Source: Melieria omissa
Taxonomy: Eukaryota; Arthropoda; Insecta; Diptera; Ulidiidae
DNA: 64,000 nucleotides
NCBI GenBank assembly: GCA_963971225.1
Contig: OZ020269.1
Span: 40,755,264 to 40,819,263 of the forward strand
Direction: 5' to 3'
Part shown: piece by piece, positions 42,872-53,905 of the stretch
How positions within the stretch are numbered: position 1 is the first letter of the stretch
Layout: the number at the start of each line of letters is the position of its first letter
Translations under genes and position numbers: made by a program
Notes under the pieces: model-generated
Seen by the model: only the letters and a program-made list of their open reading frames with translations
Database searches by the model: none
What the model was told of the DNA's origin: nothing

Positions 42872-44782
42872 GTGAAGTTCGGAGCGACGAACAACGAACT
42901 TATGCCCAAAGCAACAAGAAGGGCCAACGAAAATAAATCGCCGTATAAGACTACATCAAACCGTGAGTCAAAGTTATTTCACACAGAGGAAAAACCCAGA
43001 ATGGCAGTCACTATCCCAGCATCGGAGCTACTGAAGGAAGCCTCCAGGATACGAGAGTTTAACGGTAGCGGAGACTACGATCTATCATCGTTTATAAGGG
43101 AAGTGGACCAAATTCTTCCCTTATTTGAAGGCAACCCAACGATGAGGGAATTCGCCCTACGGAGGTACGTCGTCACGAAGATCCAAGGAGCAGCCCTCAA
43201 CGTAATACGACCACTAGGAGCAGAAGCGGACTGGATGACTATCAAGGACGAGCTTGTGCGAAACTTTGGAGTGAAGGAAGGGTACCACACCTTGTACCAC
43301 CAGGCGATAAACCTAAGGAATCACAATGTAAGTGACTATTTTAATAAATTAAGATACATATTAGATAAGCTTAATATTAAGTACGAGTTCGATAGAAATA
43401 AGCCTTTAGAATTCTCACCGATCTCAAACGAATCGGTTATACTTAAAACATTTTTAAATGGTATTAACCCTAATTTGGCTAGTATCATTCACAGTAGGCA
43501 AATAACCAAGTTAAGAGAAGCTTATTACTTACTTCAAGACACAGGTATGCTAAGGGCATATGACGTGGGAAACAATAGTAAACGAACGAACACCAACAAT
43601 AACAGTAACTTTGGAAATAGAAATACAAACCAATTCCAACCTACGTACGAGCAATATGACTTGCCGATAGTAGAATTAACAGTAGGAAATAAAAAAATTA
43701 AATGTTTGATAGACACAGGATCGTCGACGTCACTGTTAGACAAAAATCTACTAACACAATACAGACGAACCAAACTAAGACAACCAACAACTTTTAGAAC
43801 GCTTAATGGAATCGTTTATATAAATGAAGAGATAGTAACACCATTGCCAATTGAATTTAACGAAAAGAATAACATATGTTGGAAGTTAACAACATTTAAA
43901 AATAAAAGTTTTGATGGCTTAATTGGACAAAATCTACTGAAACCATTAGCCGCAAATATTAACATGAAAGAGAATTATATTAAAATTAATAGAATTAAGA
44001 CAAAATTTATAAATTCATGTTCATATAAATATCATGAAATCCAGGCCTTAGAAGCACCGGATGAAAATGTAATTTATGAAAGATTACAACAAGAAGAAGA
44101 AGGCGATGACCACTTCCAAATTTTAGATACTGCCGTTAATCGATTTAAAATGCAAATTATTTTATGCGAACACAAAACAACGGAAAGCGAGGTAATAGAA
44201 AATAAACGAAACATTTATATCAGCCAAGATGATATTAATAGCGGTTACATGGTAGACATATTTCGCAAACATCTGAAAGGTGGTAAAATTGGAATATTTT
44301 CGGAACTTTCCGATAGAGAGTACAATTTAGTTCAGTCGAAATTGATAGAACTCTATAGGAAAAGTATGCAGTTCTACAAATGTAGTTATCACGCAAAAGA
44401 TGTGAATGACGCAGATGAGGCATATCGCTATATCTCCACGTACCGCAAAAATGAAACTGGACATGCCGGGATAAACGAAAATTACCTCAGACTTAAAAAG
44501 ATAATTTTTATTAAAAATTTGAAAGAATTAATACAAAAGTTTATTAATAACTGTGACGTATGCAATAAAGCAAAATATGACAGAAACCCGATTAAACCGA
44601 GACTGAATTATACAGAAACACCGAACAACACTAATGAGATTGTTCACATTGACACGTTCACTATTTCAAAACATAACTTCATTACTTTCATAGATAAATT
44701 TTCAAAATTTGCTACAGCATTGCCTTTAGAAGACAGGAATAGCCTAACATTGGAAGAAAAACTAGACTGTATTTTTCTATAA
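42872..44782 (+). pseudogene. gag-protease-integrase fusion with RT/RNase H deleted
   Basis: One 636-residue open frame. Residues 1-250 form a gypsy-type Gag (KEASRIREFNGSGDYDLSSF and following capsid-like text, no zinc knuckle). A protease motif LIDTGSSTSLLD lies near 280. After about 395 the text jumps to the region downstream of RNase H and then the integrase zinc domain (HAGINENYLRL to CDVCNKAK, about 530-570) and the first integrase aspartate in VHIDTFTISK. The RT and RNase H, some 450 residues, are missing without breaking the frame. The integrase stops at 44782, before its second catalytic aspartate; the rest is in another frame. The product cannot replicate by itself. Confidence 0.8.
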
Positions 44783-45366
44783 AGGGTAAACTAAGAAAAA
44801 TCATCGCGGACAATGAATTTAATTGCACAAACGTGAAACATTTTCTAAGCTCAGAAAATATTGAAATCCATTTCACCAAACCCAATAGCCACACTGGTAA
44901 TTCGGATATAGAAAGATTCCACAACACAATAGGAGAAAGAATGAGAATTGCTAACCTTGAAGATAAAGAATTATCAACACAGGAGAAAATGTACAAAAAT
45001 ATAGAATATTATAATAAATCATTTCATTCAACACTTAGAGCTAGACCATTAGATATTGCGAACGGTAAAGTAGAAAAGGATGTTATATATGATAGGCTAA
45101 AATGCGCAAAAGAAAGAACAATAAATAGAATTAACATAAATCGGGAAGAATATAGAGACAATCGCAAGGAAGGCTACGTAAAAAATTACAAAGCACTACG
45201 GCATAAAACCGAACTTAGATTTAGAAAACTTAACCTAGAAAATGTACACCCAGTAAACATTAAAAGACCAACAAAATTTTTAGATGAAATGGATATTGCT
45301 GGGTATAACAATGGCTCTGCTGCTTCCAGTAACAATAGCAACATTGGACATTCAACCCATTCATGA
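44783..45366 (+). pseudogene. Integrase C-terminal half, out of frame
   Basis: Continues the integrase after the stop: the second aspartate is in IIADNEFN, the glutamate in SDIERFHNTI, followed by the C-terminal DNA-binding part ending near 45366. The frame differs from the upstream fusion ORF, so a frameshift lies near 44780. Its end overlaps the env start by 83 bp, an arrangement usual in errantiviruses. Confidence 0.75.
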
Positions 45367-46807
45367 GGAAAACGGCTATGTGGAAATCAGTAGTGAATCA
45401 AAGGAAATAGTCGTTTCAACGAACCTAATAGTTCACGTAGTTGATCCTCGCGAAATACTACTACTTATTAATAACCTTACTTTTAACGTAAACGTACTTA
45501 TGAAACCACATCGCGAACTAATTCTAAATGAACTACACATATTAAAAACCAAAGTAAAAACCTTAATTCCAAAACCAATCGTCAGTAGAAATAAGAGGGG
45601 TTTAACCAATTTTGTTGGCACCGCTTACAAGTATTTGTTTGGAACAATGGACGATAATGACCGGAAAGATATAGAAGACCACTTAAGAACTGTTGATACC
45701 AACCTTCACAATTCTATAACAAATCTAAATCAACAAATCAAAGTTAATGACTATTTTCAGAAAACGTTTAAATACTTAAAAAATATGATGGAGAACGACA
45801 GACGAACAATACAGGCATACATAAATGCAACACAAAAATCAATTAAAGATGCACTATCAAACAATTTCTTCAGCGAACAAATCTTACGAATTAACATATT
45901 AAAAGAAAAAATTGATCATATTCAAGATAGCATTGTCTCAGCTAAAAGTGGGTTGTTACATCTGGGTATCTTAACCAATGAGGAAGTTGACACATATAAT
46001 ATCGACCTGCATAAACTCACACATTTGAAAATATGTGCAATTGAGTACGCACAGAAACTACTTCTACTTATTATTAAAGTTCCAAAAGATTTCGAAAGAA
46101 TACAACTCGAACATATATATCCTATAACAAACAGCCAAATGTGGGAGATAGAACACAATCCAGAAATAGTTTTTACATATAAAAATAAAACATATACATA
46201 CGAAGAAGGCAAGTCTCTAAACGAAGCTAAAATATCAAAACATTGTATTTTTACGCAAACTTGTAAACTAATTAGAAATAATATCACAGAGGTTGCAGCA
46301 ATTGATGAAGAAACACTCTTGCTAAAAAACTTTAAAGATGTAAATTTATATCAAAATTGTGATAACAGACAAATAATATTAAGCGGTAATTACTTAATTC
46401 ACTACCATAACTGTTCAATGAAAATAATGGAATATTCATACTCAAATACGAAGAGTTTCTTTCAACAGAGATTTTATTTTCCAAATGTCGAAATACACAA
46501 TTTTTCACAAAAAGTAACATTTGATGATATTGTACTTAGAAACATCGAAAACCTTAAAGAGATCAAAGAGTTGCAATACCACAAAAAAGTTATATATTCT
46601 GTTTCAACACTTATGATAATTTTAATCACTGTTGCCATCATAACAATAATACTTTTGTTGAAGAAACAAAACAAAATGAAAATTGAATTTGTAAACAAAA
46701 CCAGGGAGTGTTTTGAGTTAAAGAAGGGAGAAGTTACGTCACAGGCAATGTCCAGCGATAAGATTCGATCCTCGACAAAACAAAAAACAAACAAAAATTT
46801 AAACTAG
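45284..46807 (+). CDS. env: Envelope-like glycoprotein, open reading frame
   Basis: A 507-residue frame. A hydrophobic N-terminus (residues 2-19) fits a signal peptide. A basic furin-like site RNKR at 102-105 is followed by GLTNFVGTAYKYLFG, which looks like a fusion-peptide-type segment. A coiled region and several N-x-S/T sites lie in the ectodomain. A hydrophobic stretch near residues 434-458 fits a transmembrane anchor, with a charged tail after it that runs into the 3' LTR. Errantivirus Env proteins are related to baculovirus F proteins and are normally made from a spliced RNA. The frame is uninterrupted even though the element lacks RT, so env persisted longer than pol here. Whether it is expressed cannot be told. 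Confidence 0.85.
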   Translation: MKWILLGITMALLLPVTIATLDIQPIHEENGYVEISSESKEIVVSTNLIVHVVDPREILLLINNLTFNVNVLMKPHRELILNELHILKTKVKTLIPKPIVSRNKRGLTNFVGTAYKYLFGTMDDNDRKDIEDHLRTVDTNLHNSITNLNQQIKVNDYFQKTFKYLKNMMENDRRTIQAYINATQKSIKDALSNNFFSEQILRINILKEKIDHIQDSIVSAKSGLLHLGILTNEEVDTYNIDLHKLTHLKICAIEYAQKLLLLIIKVPKDFERIQLEHIYPITNSQMWEIEHNPEIVFTYKNKTYTYEEGKSLNEAKISKHCIFTQTCKLIRNNITEVAAIDEETLLLKNFKDVNLYQNCDNRQIILSGNYLIHYHNCSMKIMEYSYSNTKSFFQQRFYFPNVEIHNFSQKVTFDDIVLRNIENLKEIKELQYHKKVIYSVSTLMIILITVAIITIILLLKKQNKMKIEFVNKTRECFELKKGEVTSQAMSSDKIRSSTKQKTNKNLN

Positions 46808-46892
46808 TACTTAAGAGGATATTTTTGAAAAATAAAGCAGAACATATTTAGACTCCGAAGAGTTCAGTTGTCTTCCGTTTAAAAACGTAATT
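46732..46892 (+). repeat. Errantivirus-like 3' LTR, internally deleted
   Basis: Shares the first ~50 and last ~115 bp with the 5' LTR; the middle is replaced by a short A-rich join (CGACAAAACAAAAAACAAAC). The last ~76 bp of the env frame lie within it. Confidence 0.8.
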
Positions 46893-47707
46893 TGCGCGTG
46901 TTTAACCCTCGCTTTAGCGGACGGTTCTGGCCAGCCCTTTTTCATTTTCATTCGAAAATTTTAACGAAGCTATTTTACATAGCGACTTGTCCTTCTAGGT
47001 AGCTTCCTAAAATTTTATTCTCTTTCGATCTATACATATATCCTTATGAAAAAAGTCCTTGCAATAGGAGAAAAAGGATGTTTAGAAATTACCCCTTCGG
47101 TTTAGCGGATGGTGTCTGGCCAGACCCCTATATATTTTGTATGGAAATACATGTAATTTGAGCCTTTTATCTTTTTTTTTGCATTATTCATTGTAAATAT
47201 ATACTTTTGTGCTCATATATGCGAAGCTGACTTTCATGTAAGTACCCTGCAGTAAAAATCTCAACTAGTTGCTTAAATTTCTAGTTGTGCAACTAGTCCA
47301 AATTGGACTAGATTCAAACTAGTTGTATATGGATGCAGCGGGGGTGAGTTGAAAAGAAAAGAAAAAAAAACTATGCAATAGTCAGATATGTGCACCAATG
47401 CTGTTGTCGATAAACGAATTTTCTGGTGTGTATTTATTCCTTTTTAAACTAATTTCTTAGTTTAATTGAAAGAAAACCTTTTATTTGAGGATTGTACGCT
47501 GTGTGTTAGAAAATACAATATATATATCTATCAAATTATTCAAAAACTTCATATTTACACCGAGCGAACTCGTACAAATAATCGATAAGTGAGCAATCAG
47601 CTGTTTTTCGATAAATCAATCGCTCATATCTAAGTGACGTCAATGTGATTGTGAAATTGTGAAAGCTGAAAGTGAAAAACAAAAGTAAATACAAAAATTA
47701 TTATAAA

Positions 47708-48480
47708 ATGAGCAAAAGGCACATAAGAAGGAACAAGACAGATATGTGGGTAGGCTAAGTGCTAAAAGTGAAGTGCAGGAGGAATATGTGCAGGCAGACG
47801 CTGCGTCTGTCCAATTAAAGGGAGATGGCCAGGCAGAAGTTAGAGGAAGATATTCAGAAGACAAAAGTTTAAAAGACAAGCTAGTGGGTTGGTATTTTAG
47901 AAATAGGCCTTCTCGCCAAAGTTTTGAGGAGCTTCTCCTCATTTTACGCGAAGAAAATTTAGATGTACTCCGGAGTGCCGAAACTATATTCTCGGGAAAC
48001 AAAAAGGACAAGTCAATTATTTGCAATATTTCGCCAGGGGTTTACTGCCACATAGGAATAAGAAAGCAGTTAGAGAAAATGGGTAGAGTTCTAGCTGGTC
48101 ATGATTCAATTCTTTTAGATCTGAATGTGGATGGTTTGCCATTATATAAAAGCTCTCGAGTTGAGTTATGGCCAATATTAATTAGAGTAGTGGGCATTAA
48201 AAACATTTCAGTTTTTCCGGTAGGCATTTATTTAGGTTCACGAAAACCAGATTCAGTTGAGATTTATCTTGCTCTCTTAGGTTAGCAGAAAAGTAGCAAT
48301 AAGTCATCTCATTTTTCTATATATCTATACAATTATCTCGTTACAGATGCTATTTCAAGCTTGCTATCTACTCAAGACCCAGAAAAGCAGTTGCGCAAGG
48401 CGATTCAATTGCTGAAGAAGAGGTCGTTCAGGAACAAAGCAACAAAATTGGACAGTCCCAACTCCCCTACTTCGGAATAA
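47708..48480 (+). CDS. Transposon-encoded two-exon ORF, transposase N-terminal-like
   Basis: ATG 47708 (MSKRHIRRNK) joins, after one probable frame shift near 47743, the frame that is open to 48280. Then a 66-bp intron (GTTAGC at 48281 to TTACAG at 48346) leads to an exon ending at 48478-48480 with SPNSPTSE. Features: EELLLILREENLDVLRSAET, ISPGVYCHIGIRKQLE and LLDLNVDGLPLYKSSRVELW followed by WPIL, VGIYLGSRKP. The DGLPLxKSS...WPIL...GIYxGxxKP pattern occurs in the front part of large transposase-like proteins of invertebrates (TNP2/EnSpm-type or relatives). The catalytic part is absent, so this looks like a shortened protein of a deletion derivative. Function unproven. Confidence 0.5.
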
Positions 48481-48992
48481 TTTTGTTGCTTTTCTTTTTA
48501 TATGTTATTTTACCTTATTCCCAACACCCCTAATCCAGATAAATTTTGAATTTTTTTATATATGTCAATTTATGTTCCTACGTTATATTGTTACGAATAC
48601 TTGTTCTAGTGGGCTGTTACGTATCACTGGATTGTGCAATTTTACAGTATTGTGCAAAACTTAAGCAACTTTTGTATTGCTCATGAATAAAACTCCATAT
48701 TTGCCAATAGTTCAATTCGAAGTGGGAATAATTTTATATTTATGTAATGCTCAGAATGTAATTACAAAAAATATATAAAAAAAACCAAACATATCAATTC
48801 ACAAACGGTAAAAACATTTACGAAAACGAAACAAACTCCAAAATTAGCTGTGCAAAACCTAAGCAACTTTATACTAGTATTTGGTGTAATACCCTTTGCT
48901 TTGTATGACTGCAGCAAATCTTTTAGGCATTGACTCAATTAGGTTTAAAATTGTGGTTTCAGGTATTTTTCTCCATTCTTCTTTGAACTTAA

Positions 48993-50596
48993 CCCTAATC
49001 CGTCGTTCGGGTGATTTTTCACCCATTTTCAACTTTGAGATCCTATAACTTTCCTATATATTAATCAAAATGATTAAGGTTTCTTGTATTTGTAGCAAAC
49101 CAATATAAGTTTTAGAATTTATCTACAACATATTGATTATTTGATTATAACGGTGATTACAAAAAAAGTTACGTGGGCGACGTTCGAGTGATATTTCACC
49201 CATATACAAATTGTATGGGAATTCAACACAACATATACAGAAAATGTCATAAAATTACGTCACTGGACTGAAAGTTTCGAACTGCTTTTATAGGCAAATC
49301 CTTTTTATGGATCAATGGGCCTACTGAACTCAACGGAAAAGTAGGAGCCAATTATTTTATTTCAACTAAGGTTGGTATAACTCGTTATGCTTGAAGTCGT
49401 GTGTCAGTAATAAAAGATGCTAATGAAGACCAATGTTAAAGATAGTAACTGACAAAACTAATGTTGAAGGTTTGCGAGTTTTTGGCAGTTCATGGATCAG
49501 CGTTGGTGATATTTAGGCATAGTTTGGTATTTCAATTTTGAGTGGTGTTTATAAGTCGAATGGAGAATCCCTTGATAATCTGTAGGGGTACACAACAGGC
49601 AGACCAATTTTTCGTTCTATCGGTGACAAAACCATTCGGCAAGAACATAACGATTGTAATCAAGAATGAAGCTCGTTAACACCCATAAGATATATATGAT
49701 AAAAGTGGGTTTAGCGACAACTGCCATGTACGTCCTATGAAAAGGACACACTAAGTTAACAAGAAGAAGATGCCCCTTTGAGCACTTTTCATCATAACCA
49801 GGATATGTGGATGACAAAAAATTACCTGAAATTATATCGTTTTACAATAAGTCAAAAGCAGTAGTTGACACTTAAGACCAATTGGTTGTTCACTAATTAT
49901 ACTCTTAAGCGAAAAACTAATTTCTGTCGATTCCATCTGGAATCCGCTTGTACAAAAATGTTTCTTGAAGACTTAGATTTGAGTTTAGTAAAGCTAAAGA
50001 TTTTGCGTAGAGCAACGTTAGCGAAAGGAAAATCTTCATGCTGACTTCTTATCTCAATACAGCCATTTTTGCAAACCCTGTCAGAAAATCAGAGCGTAAA
50101 AAAGTAAAAAAACTATTGGAACACGGCGCCAATTTGGTATCAAAAACGATCAAGAGGCATATTCTGCTTGCAATCCTTGAAAAAAGTATACATGTGGTGA
50201 ACACAAAGTTTAAGTTAACTACTGCCCTTCCTTGCCCCCTTTCCCCATCCGATTGAAATGAGTGCTATAACATATGTTCGAAAAACAGTATTACATACAC
50301 ATTTAAAAACGGGTGAAATTTGTGGTATATCACATCGGGTATCATATCCGAGTGTGTCTCTTACAGAGGCATCCACAATAGCCTAACCAAACCTAGTTGC
50401 CCTAATTGCAAAAAAATATAGAAAAATTTGTTAACTTATTTATCTGTAATATAACAAAGATAATAAAGATTAAAGATAACAAATTATTTTTTATTATAAT
50501 TGGTCAAAAAATGCATTAAAACAATACGAAGTACCATATGGGTGAAATATCACCCGAACATCTTATGTGTGAGTTTTTTTGAACGTCGGATGAGGG
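48993..50596 (+). mobile_element. piggyBac-like element 2, decayed
   Basis: TTAA at 48989-48992 and 50597-50600; ends CCCTAATCCGTCGTTC and, inverted, CCCTCATCCGACGTTC. Both ends carry the subterminal palindrome GGGTGATWTTTCACCC (49010 region and 50538 region). It is inserted in the C-terminal codons of the Tc1 transposase. Confidence 0.85.
49330..50270 (+). pseudogene. piggyBac-2 transposase remnant
   Basis: Fragments in the plus frames include TGRPIFRSIGDK-like text near 49597, then LPEIISFYNKSKAVVDT followed after a stop by DQLV and a YS..R motif near 49820-49920. The 'YNKSKxxVDTxDQ' block is the third catalytic aspartate region of piggyBac transposases. Many stops make it non-functional. 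Confidence 0.65.
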
Positions 50597-51539
50597 TTAA
50601 AAAACAATTGGCCCCTATTACGAAAGCGTGTTCCACCCAGACGCTTTTTAAGAATGCCGAACAAATTTTCGATGGGATTCAAGTCCGGTGATTGGGCCGG
50701 CCAATCAAGGACTGTATTCCCATTTGAACTGAGCTACTCTTTTACCAACTTCGATGTGTGTTTCGGATCATTGTCGTGTTGAAACACCCATCGAAATGGC
50801 ATATTGTCTTCAGCATAGGGCAGCATCTGGTTTTCTAAAATATCCTTATAGACAAAGCGATCCATTTTTGTCGAAATTTCGTGTACAGGGCCAAGACCAA
50901 AACCAGAGAAGCATGTCCAAATCATTACATTCCCACCGCCATGCTTTACAGTTCCTTTGCAGTAACGTTATGATAACCGTAATTCTAAAAGAGTAGCTGA
51001 AGCTAACAGAGATGCTTACGTTTTGCACAGCGAATTTAGGTATATATTTAAATTTCGTTGATTTTTTTCTCGTTAGTGAGGTTATATGTATTGCTTTGTA
51101 AATATTTGTTGTAATTACATTCTAAAATTAAAAAAAATACCCCATTTTTTCGAATTTATCTCATTTGAAAATATTGTATTTTGTTCATAAGAAATGAAAA
51201 AGTTGCTTAGGTTTTGCACAATACTGTATACCTGTCCGGCCATCGCGCGGATCATTCTCGCGCAGTCCAGAGTGGACTAAAGGTTTCCATGATGAGCGCA
51301 ACCGTCGTTGCCAGGTTGGACTAAAAGTTATTATCGCGGCCGTCGTTGCCAGATTGGACTATAGCACGGCACGTAGCGGCAGGGTTGCTTTGCAGAGCGA
51401 CAGACTGTCTTATCGTTACAATATGTTCTTTTTATATACATGCCTATATACGTACAAAATTAATCAATTTAATAATAAATACAACAGTTTATTTATATAA
51501 ATGTAAATTTGTTTATTTTGAAATGGTTGGAAATATTGG

Positions 51540-51795
51540 AATTCAGCGTTCTAGTCCAAAACTAGCGCATTTTGCACTAGTTGCAAGCTAGTCTGGAATG
51601 GTCTAGTCCAAAACTAGCGCATTTTGCACTAGTTTAAATCTAGTTGGAATGTGTGGCAGAGTGTGACAATTGCCACAGCGTAGGACATGCACATGTTAAA
51701 ACGGACAGTTCGTAGCATTGAAATGGGATTGAGCGTGGACTGGTACCGGTGCAGAATAGACTAGTTGTGCACTAGTTTTGGACTAGTCGTTTTTA
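51540..51795. repeat. ACTAGT subterminal repeats, right side
   Basis: At least eight CTAGT-containing words, including a duplicated segment CTAGTCCAAAACTAGCGCAT near 51551 and 51601. They mirror 47270-47335 on the left side. Confidence 0.7.
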
Positions 51796-52034
51796 CTGCA
51801 GGGTATGTACACACACGCACACATGCACGGACACATACAAATACGCACATAAACACGCGCGCTTATGTGTATTTTGGTTTTTTTTCTGTATCTTTTCTTG
51901 TGTTTGTATTGCTTTCGTCTTCTCTTTCTCCTATTCTACGCTTCAGTTGTCTGCTGAACGTTGAACGAATAACATACGCATTACTGCGAGAATATATTTT
52001 TTACGCGCAATAAAATAAATTTTTTGTGTGAAAG

Positions 52035-53905
52035 ATGAGTGATGAAGTGGAATTTGTGTATAATACACGATTGCGTGGAAGAAGCATAACTACCGATTTT
52101 CACGATCGTTTGGCCAATGCATTGATGATGGATTTTGGCAACGGAACCGATGAAGAAGAAGATCGTCCATTTGAAGACGATGTAAGTGAATACATGCCAA
52201 ACGAAGACGCATCAGACATTGAGGACGACTTAGTGATTGAGCCGAATGAAAATTTTGAAAGCGATGATGAAGCAGAAGGAGAGAGACAAGATGTTGGCCC
52301 AGAAGAAACCGAAACCTGTTTGTACGGGAAAGATGGCACAATTGATTAACACAATTTGATGCGATTCGAATCTGGACTGAAGGATGAGAACTCCATTCCG
52401 GTCGAGGTATTCAAGAAATTTTTTACTGAAAATATTTCATTCATCATCATAACCGAAACAAATCGACATGCAAGAGAGTTCGTTCGCAAATTCAACGAAG
52501 AAAATTCCGGCTCAGCCAATCCACTAGAGTGGAAAGATATGACCAAGACCGAGCTCAATGCATTCATTGGTATTCTTTTCGCTGCTGGACTTTCGCATAA
52601 CAATACGCAAAAGGCTACAGAGTTGTGGCGTATGAATGCTCTTCCGATATTTCGTGCAGCTACGTCATATAATTGTTTTATTGCAATCTTACGATTCATT
52701 CGGTTTGATGATAGTCGCACGCGTGCATTTCGTCAACAAACGGATAAAGCCGCTCTATTCGAGACATTTGGAATTATTTGAATGAAAATCTCGCCAAAAA
52801 CTATGATCCGCACGAAAATATAACTATCGACGAGCAACTATTTCCATATCGCGGCCGAACAAAATTTACACAATTCATCCCATCTAAACCAGCAAAATAT
52901 GGTATCAAAGTGTGGTGGGCATGCGATTCAAAGATAAAATATCCTCTGCAAGGAAAGCTATACACGGGAAAAGCCGATGGAGGACAGCGCGAGACAAATC
53001 AAGGCGAAAATGTATTGCTTCAATTATCTGGTCGATATTCGAATAGCGGTCGAACGATCGTAGCCGATAACTTTTTCACAACGTTGAATGGAGCAAAGCG
53101 ATTGGCTTCTCTTGGCCTTGCATACGTTGGCACTGTACGAGCGAACAAACCATTTTTACCTGAACAGTGCAATAATAAGTCTTCTCGTCCTGTTCTTTCG
53201 GCTTCCACGAAAATTTGGTTTCTCTCTGTAGCTACGTTCCAAAAAAACAAAGCCGTAAATCTGCTATCAACGGTGCATTACACGAAATGTTGTGAAGCGA
53301 TGAAACCGGAGGCGATTTTATATTACAATAAAAACAAAGTCGGTGTTGATTGCATGTACCAAATGGTCACACATTACACTTCGAAACGGCCAACACGTCG
53401 CTGGACTTTGGCTTTTGTTTTTAATATGCTCGATGTTATGGCACTGGCAAACTATTGCATATGTAAGGAGATTGATAAGAACAATAAAAAAGACGCAAGA
53501 CGACAATTTCTCCAAACTCTTTTCGATACATTGGTGCTTCAAAACGTCGAAGATCGTATGAACAATGTTCATTGTATCAAGCATTTTTATGTTCGTTCAG
53601 CTGTTGAAGCATTTTTCGGCAGACCAATCAATATTCCAACAAATGTTGTGGCTACACTAAGAAGCGGCGCTGATACACTTACCAGCAAACGAGACTGCCG
53701 TCTTTGTTTACAAGGATGCGAAAAGCTTCGTTGCAAAACTCGTTTTTTTTGTTCGAAATGCGCCCTACCAGTTTGCCAACAACATTCAAAGGTCGAGTAT
53801 ACCTGTCTTTCATGCAGCCAGAACTCATACATTTTTCCTTTCATCATAAAATCCATTGAAAACCCATTTTATATGCTTCAAACAACATGCACACATACAA
53901 AATAA
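52035..53905 (+). pseudogene. piggyBac-1 transposase, one stop and one frameshift
   Basis: ATG 52035 opens an acidic N-terminal region (EDDVSEYMPNEDASDIEDDL). An in-frame TAA at 52347 interrupts it; the frame resumes to 52781 with the dimerisation/DDBD-like part (EWKDMTKTELNAFIGILFAA). A shift near 52778 leads to the catalytic half: TIDEQLFPYRGR (first D), IVADNFFTT (second D) and KVGVDCMYQMV (third D, the piggyBac D-D-D triad). The C-terminus has a cysteine-rich domain (CRLCLQGC to CLSC) that in this family binds the element ends. Only two lesions in about 620 codons means recent loss of activity. Confidence 0.88.

Larger units (their letters stand above)
42342..46892 (+). mobile_element. 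Errantivirus-like Gypsy element with env, RT deleted
   Basis: LTRs begin AGTTACGTCACAGG and end CGTAATT, as in the 17.6/297/gypsy group; 5' LTR 332 bp, 3' LTR 161 bp with an internal deletion of about 170 bp. TSD TGCG at 42338-42341 and 46893-46896, an alternating pyrimidine-purine target typical of this group. Primer site TGGCGCAGTCGG follows the 5' LTR; purine tract AAAGAAGGGAGA precedes the 3' LTR. The coding region holds gag, protease, integrase pieces and an open env, with RT and RNase H lost. It is an endogenous, defective insect retrovirus-like copy. Confidence 0.85.
48868..51010 (-). pseudogene. Tc1-like transposase remnant in two pieces
   Basis: Minus-strand coding occupies 50601-51010 and 48868-48992. 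Visible: WTCFSGFGLGPVHEIS, then WVFQHDNDPKHTSK (second catalytic aspartate), a stop, WPAQSPDLNPIENL with the catalytic glutamate (DD34E), and the C-terminus FKEEWRKIPETTIL to a stop in the sequence past the piggyBac-2 insertion. The N-terminal DNA-binding part and first aspartate are largely missing. Confidence 0.8.
48645..51226 (-). mobile_element. Tc1-like element, split by piggyBac-2
   Basis: Ends CAGTATTGTGCAAAAC / GTTTTGCACAATACTG with TA at 48643-48644 and 51227-51228. Without the inserted 48993-50600 it is about 1 kb. It encodes remains of a Tc1-type transposase on the minus strand. Confidence 0.85.
47245..51803. mobile_element. Unclassified DNA transposon with CCCTGCAGTAAAAA ends
   Basis: Perfect 14-bp inverted ends CCCTGCAGTAAAAA / TTTTTACTGCAGGG with TA on both sides (47243-47244 and 51804-51805). 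Both subterminal regions are filled with ACTAGT-type words (47270-47335 and 51550-51790), clear candidates for transposase binding sites. Left of centre is a spliced ORF (47708-48480). A related terminus, CCCTGCAGGAAATG after TA, with the same ACTAGT words, begins at 62324. I cannot place it in a known superfamily from ends and TSD alone. Confidence 0.7.
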
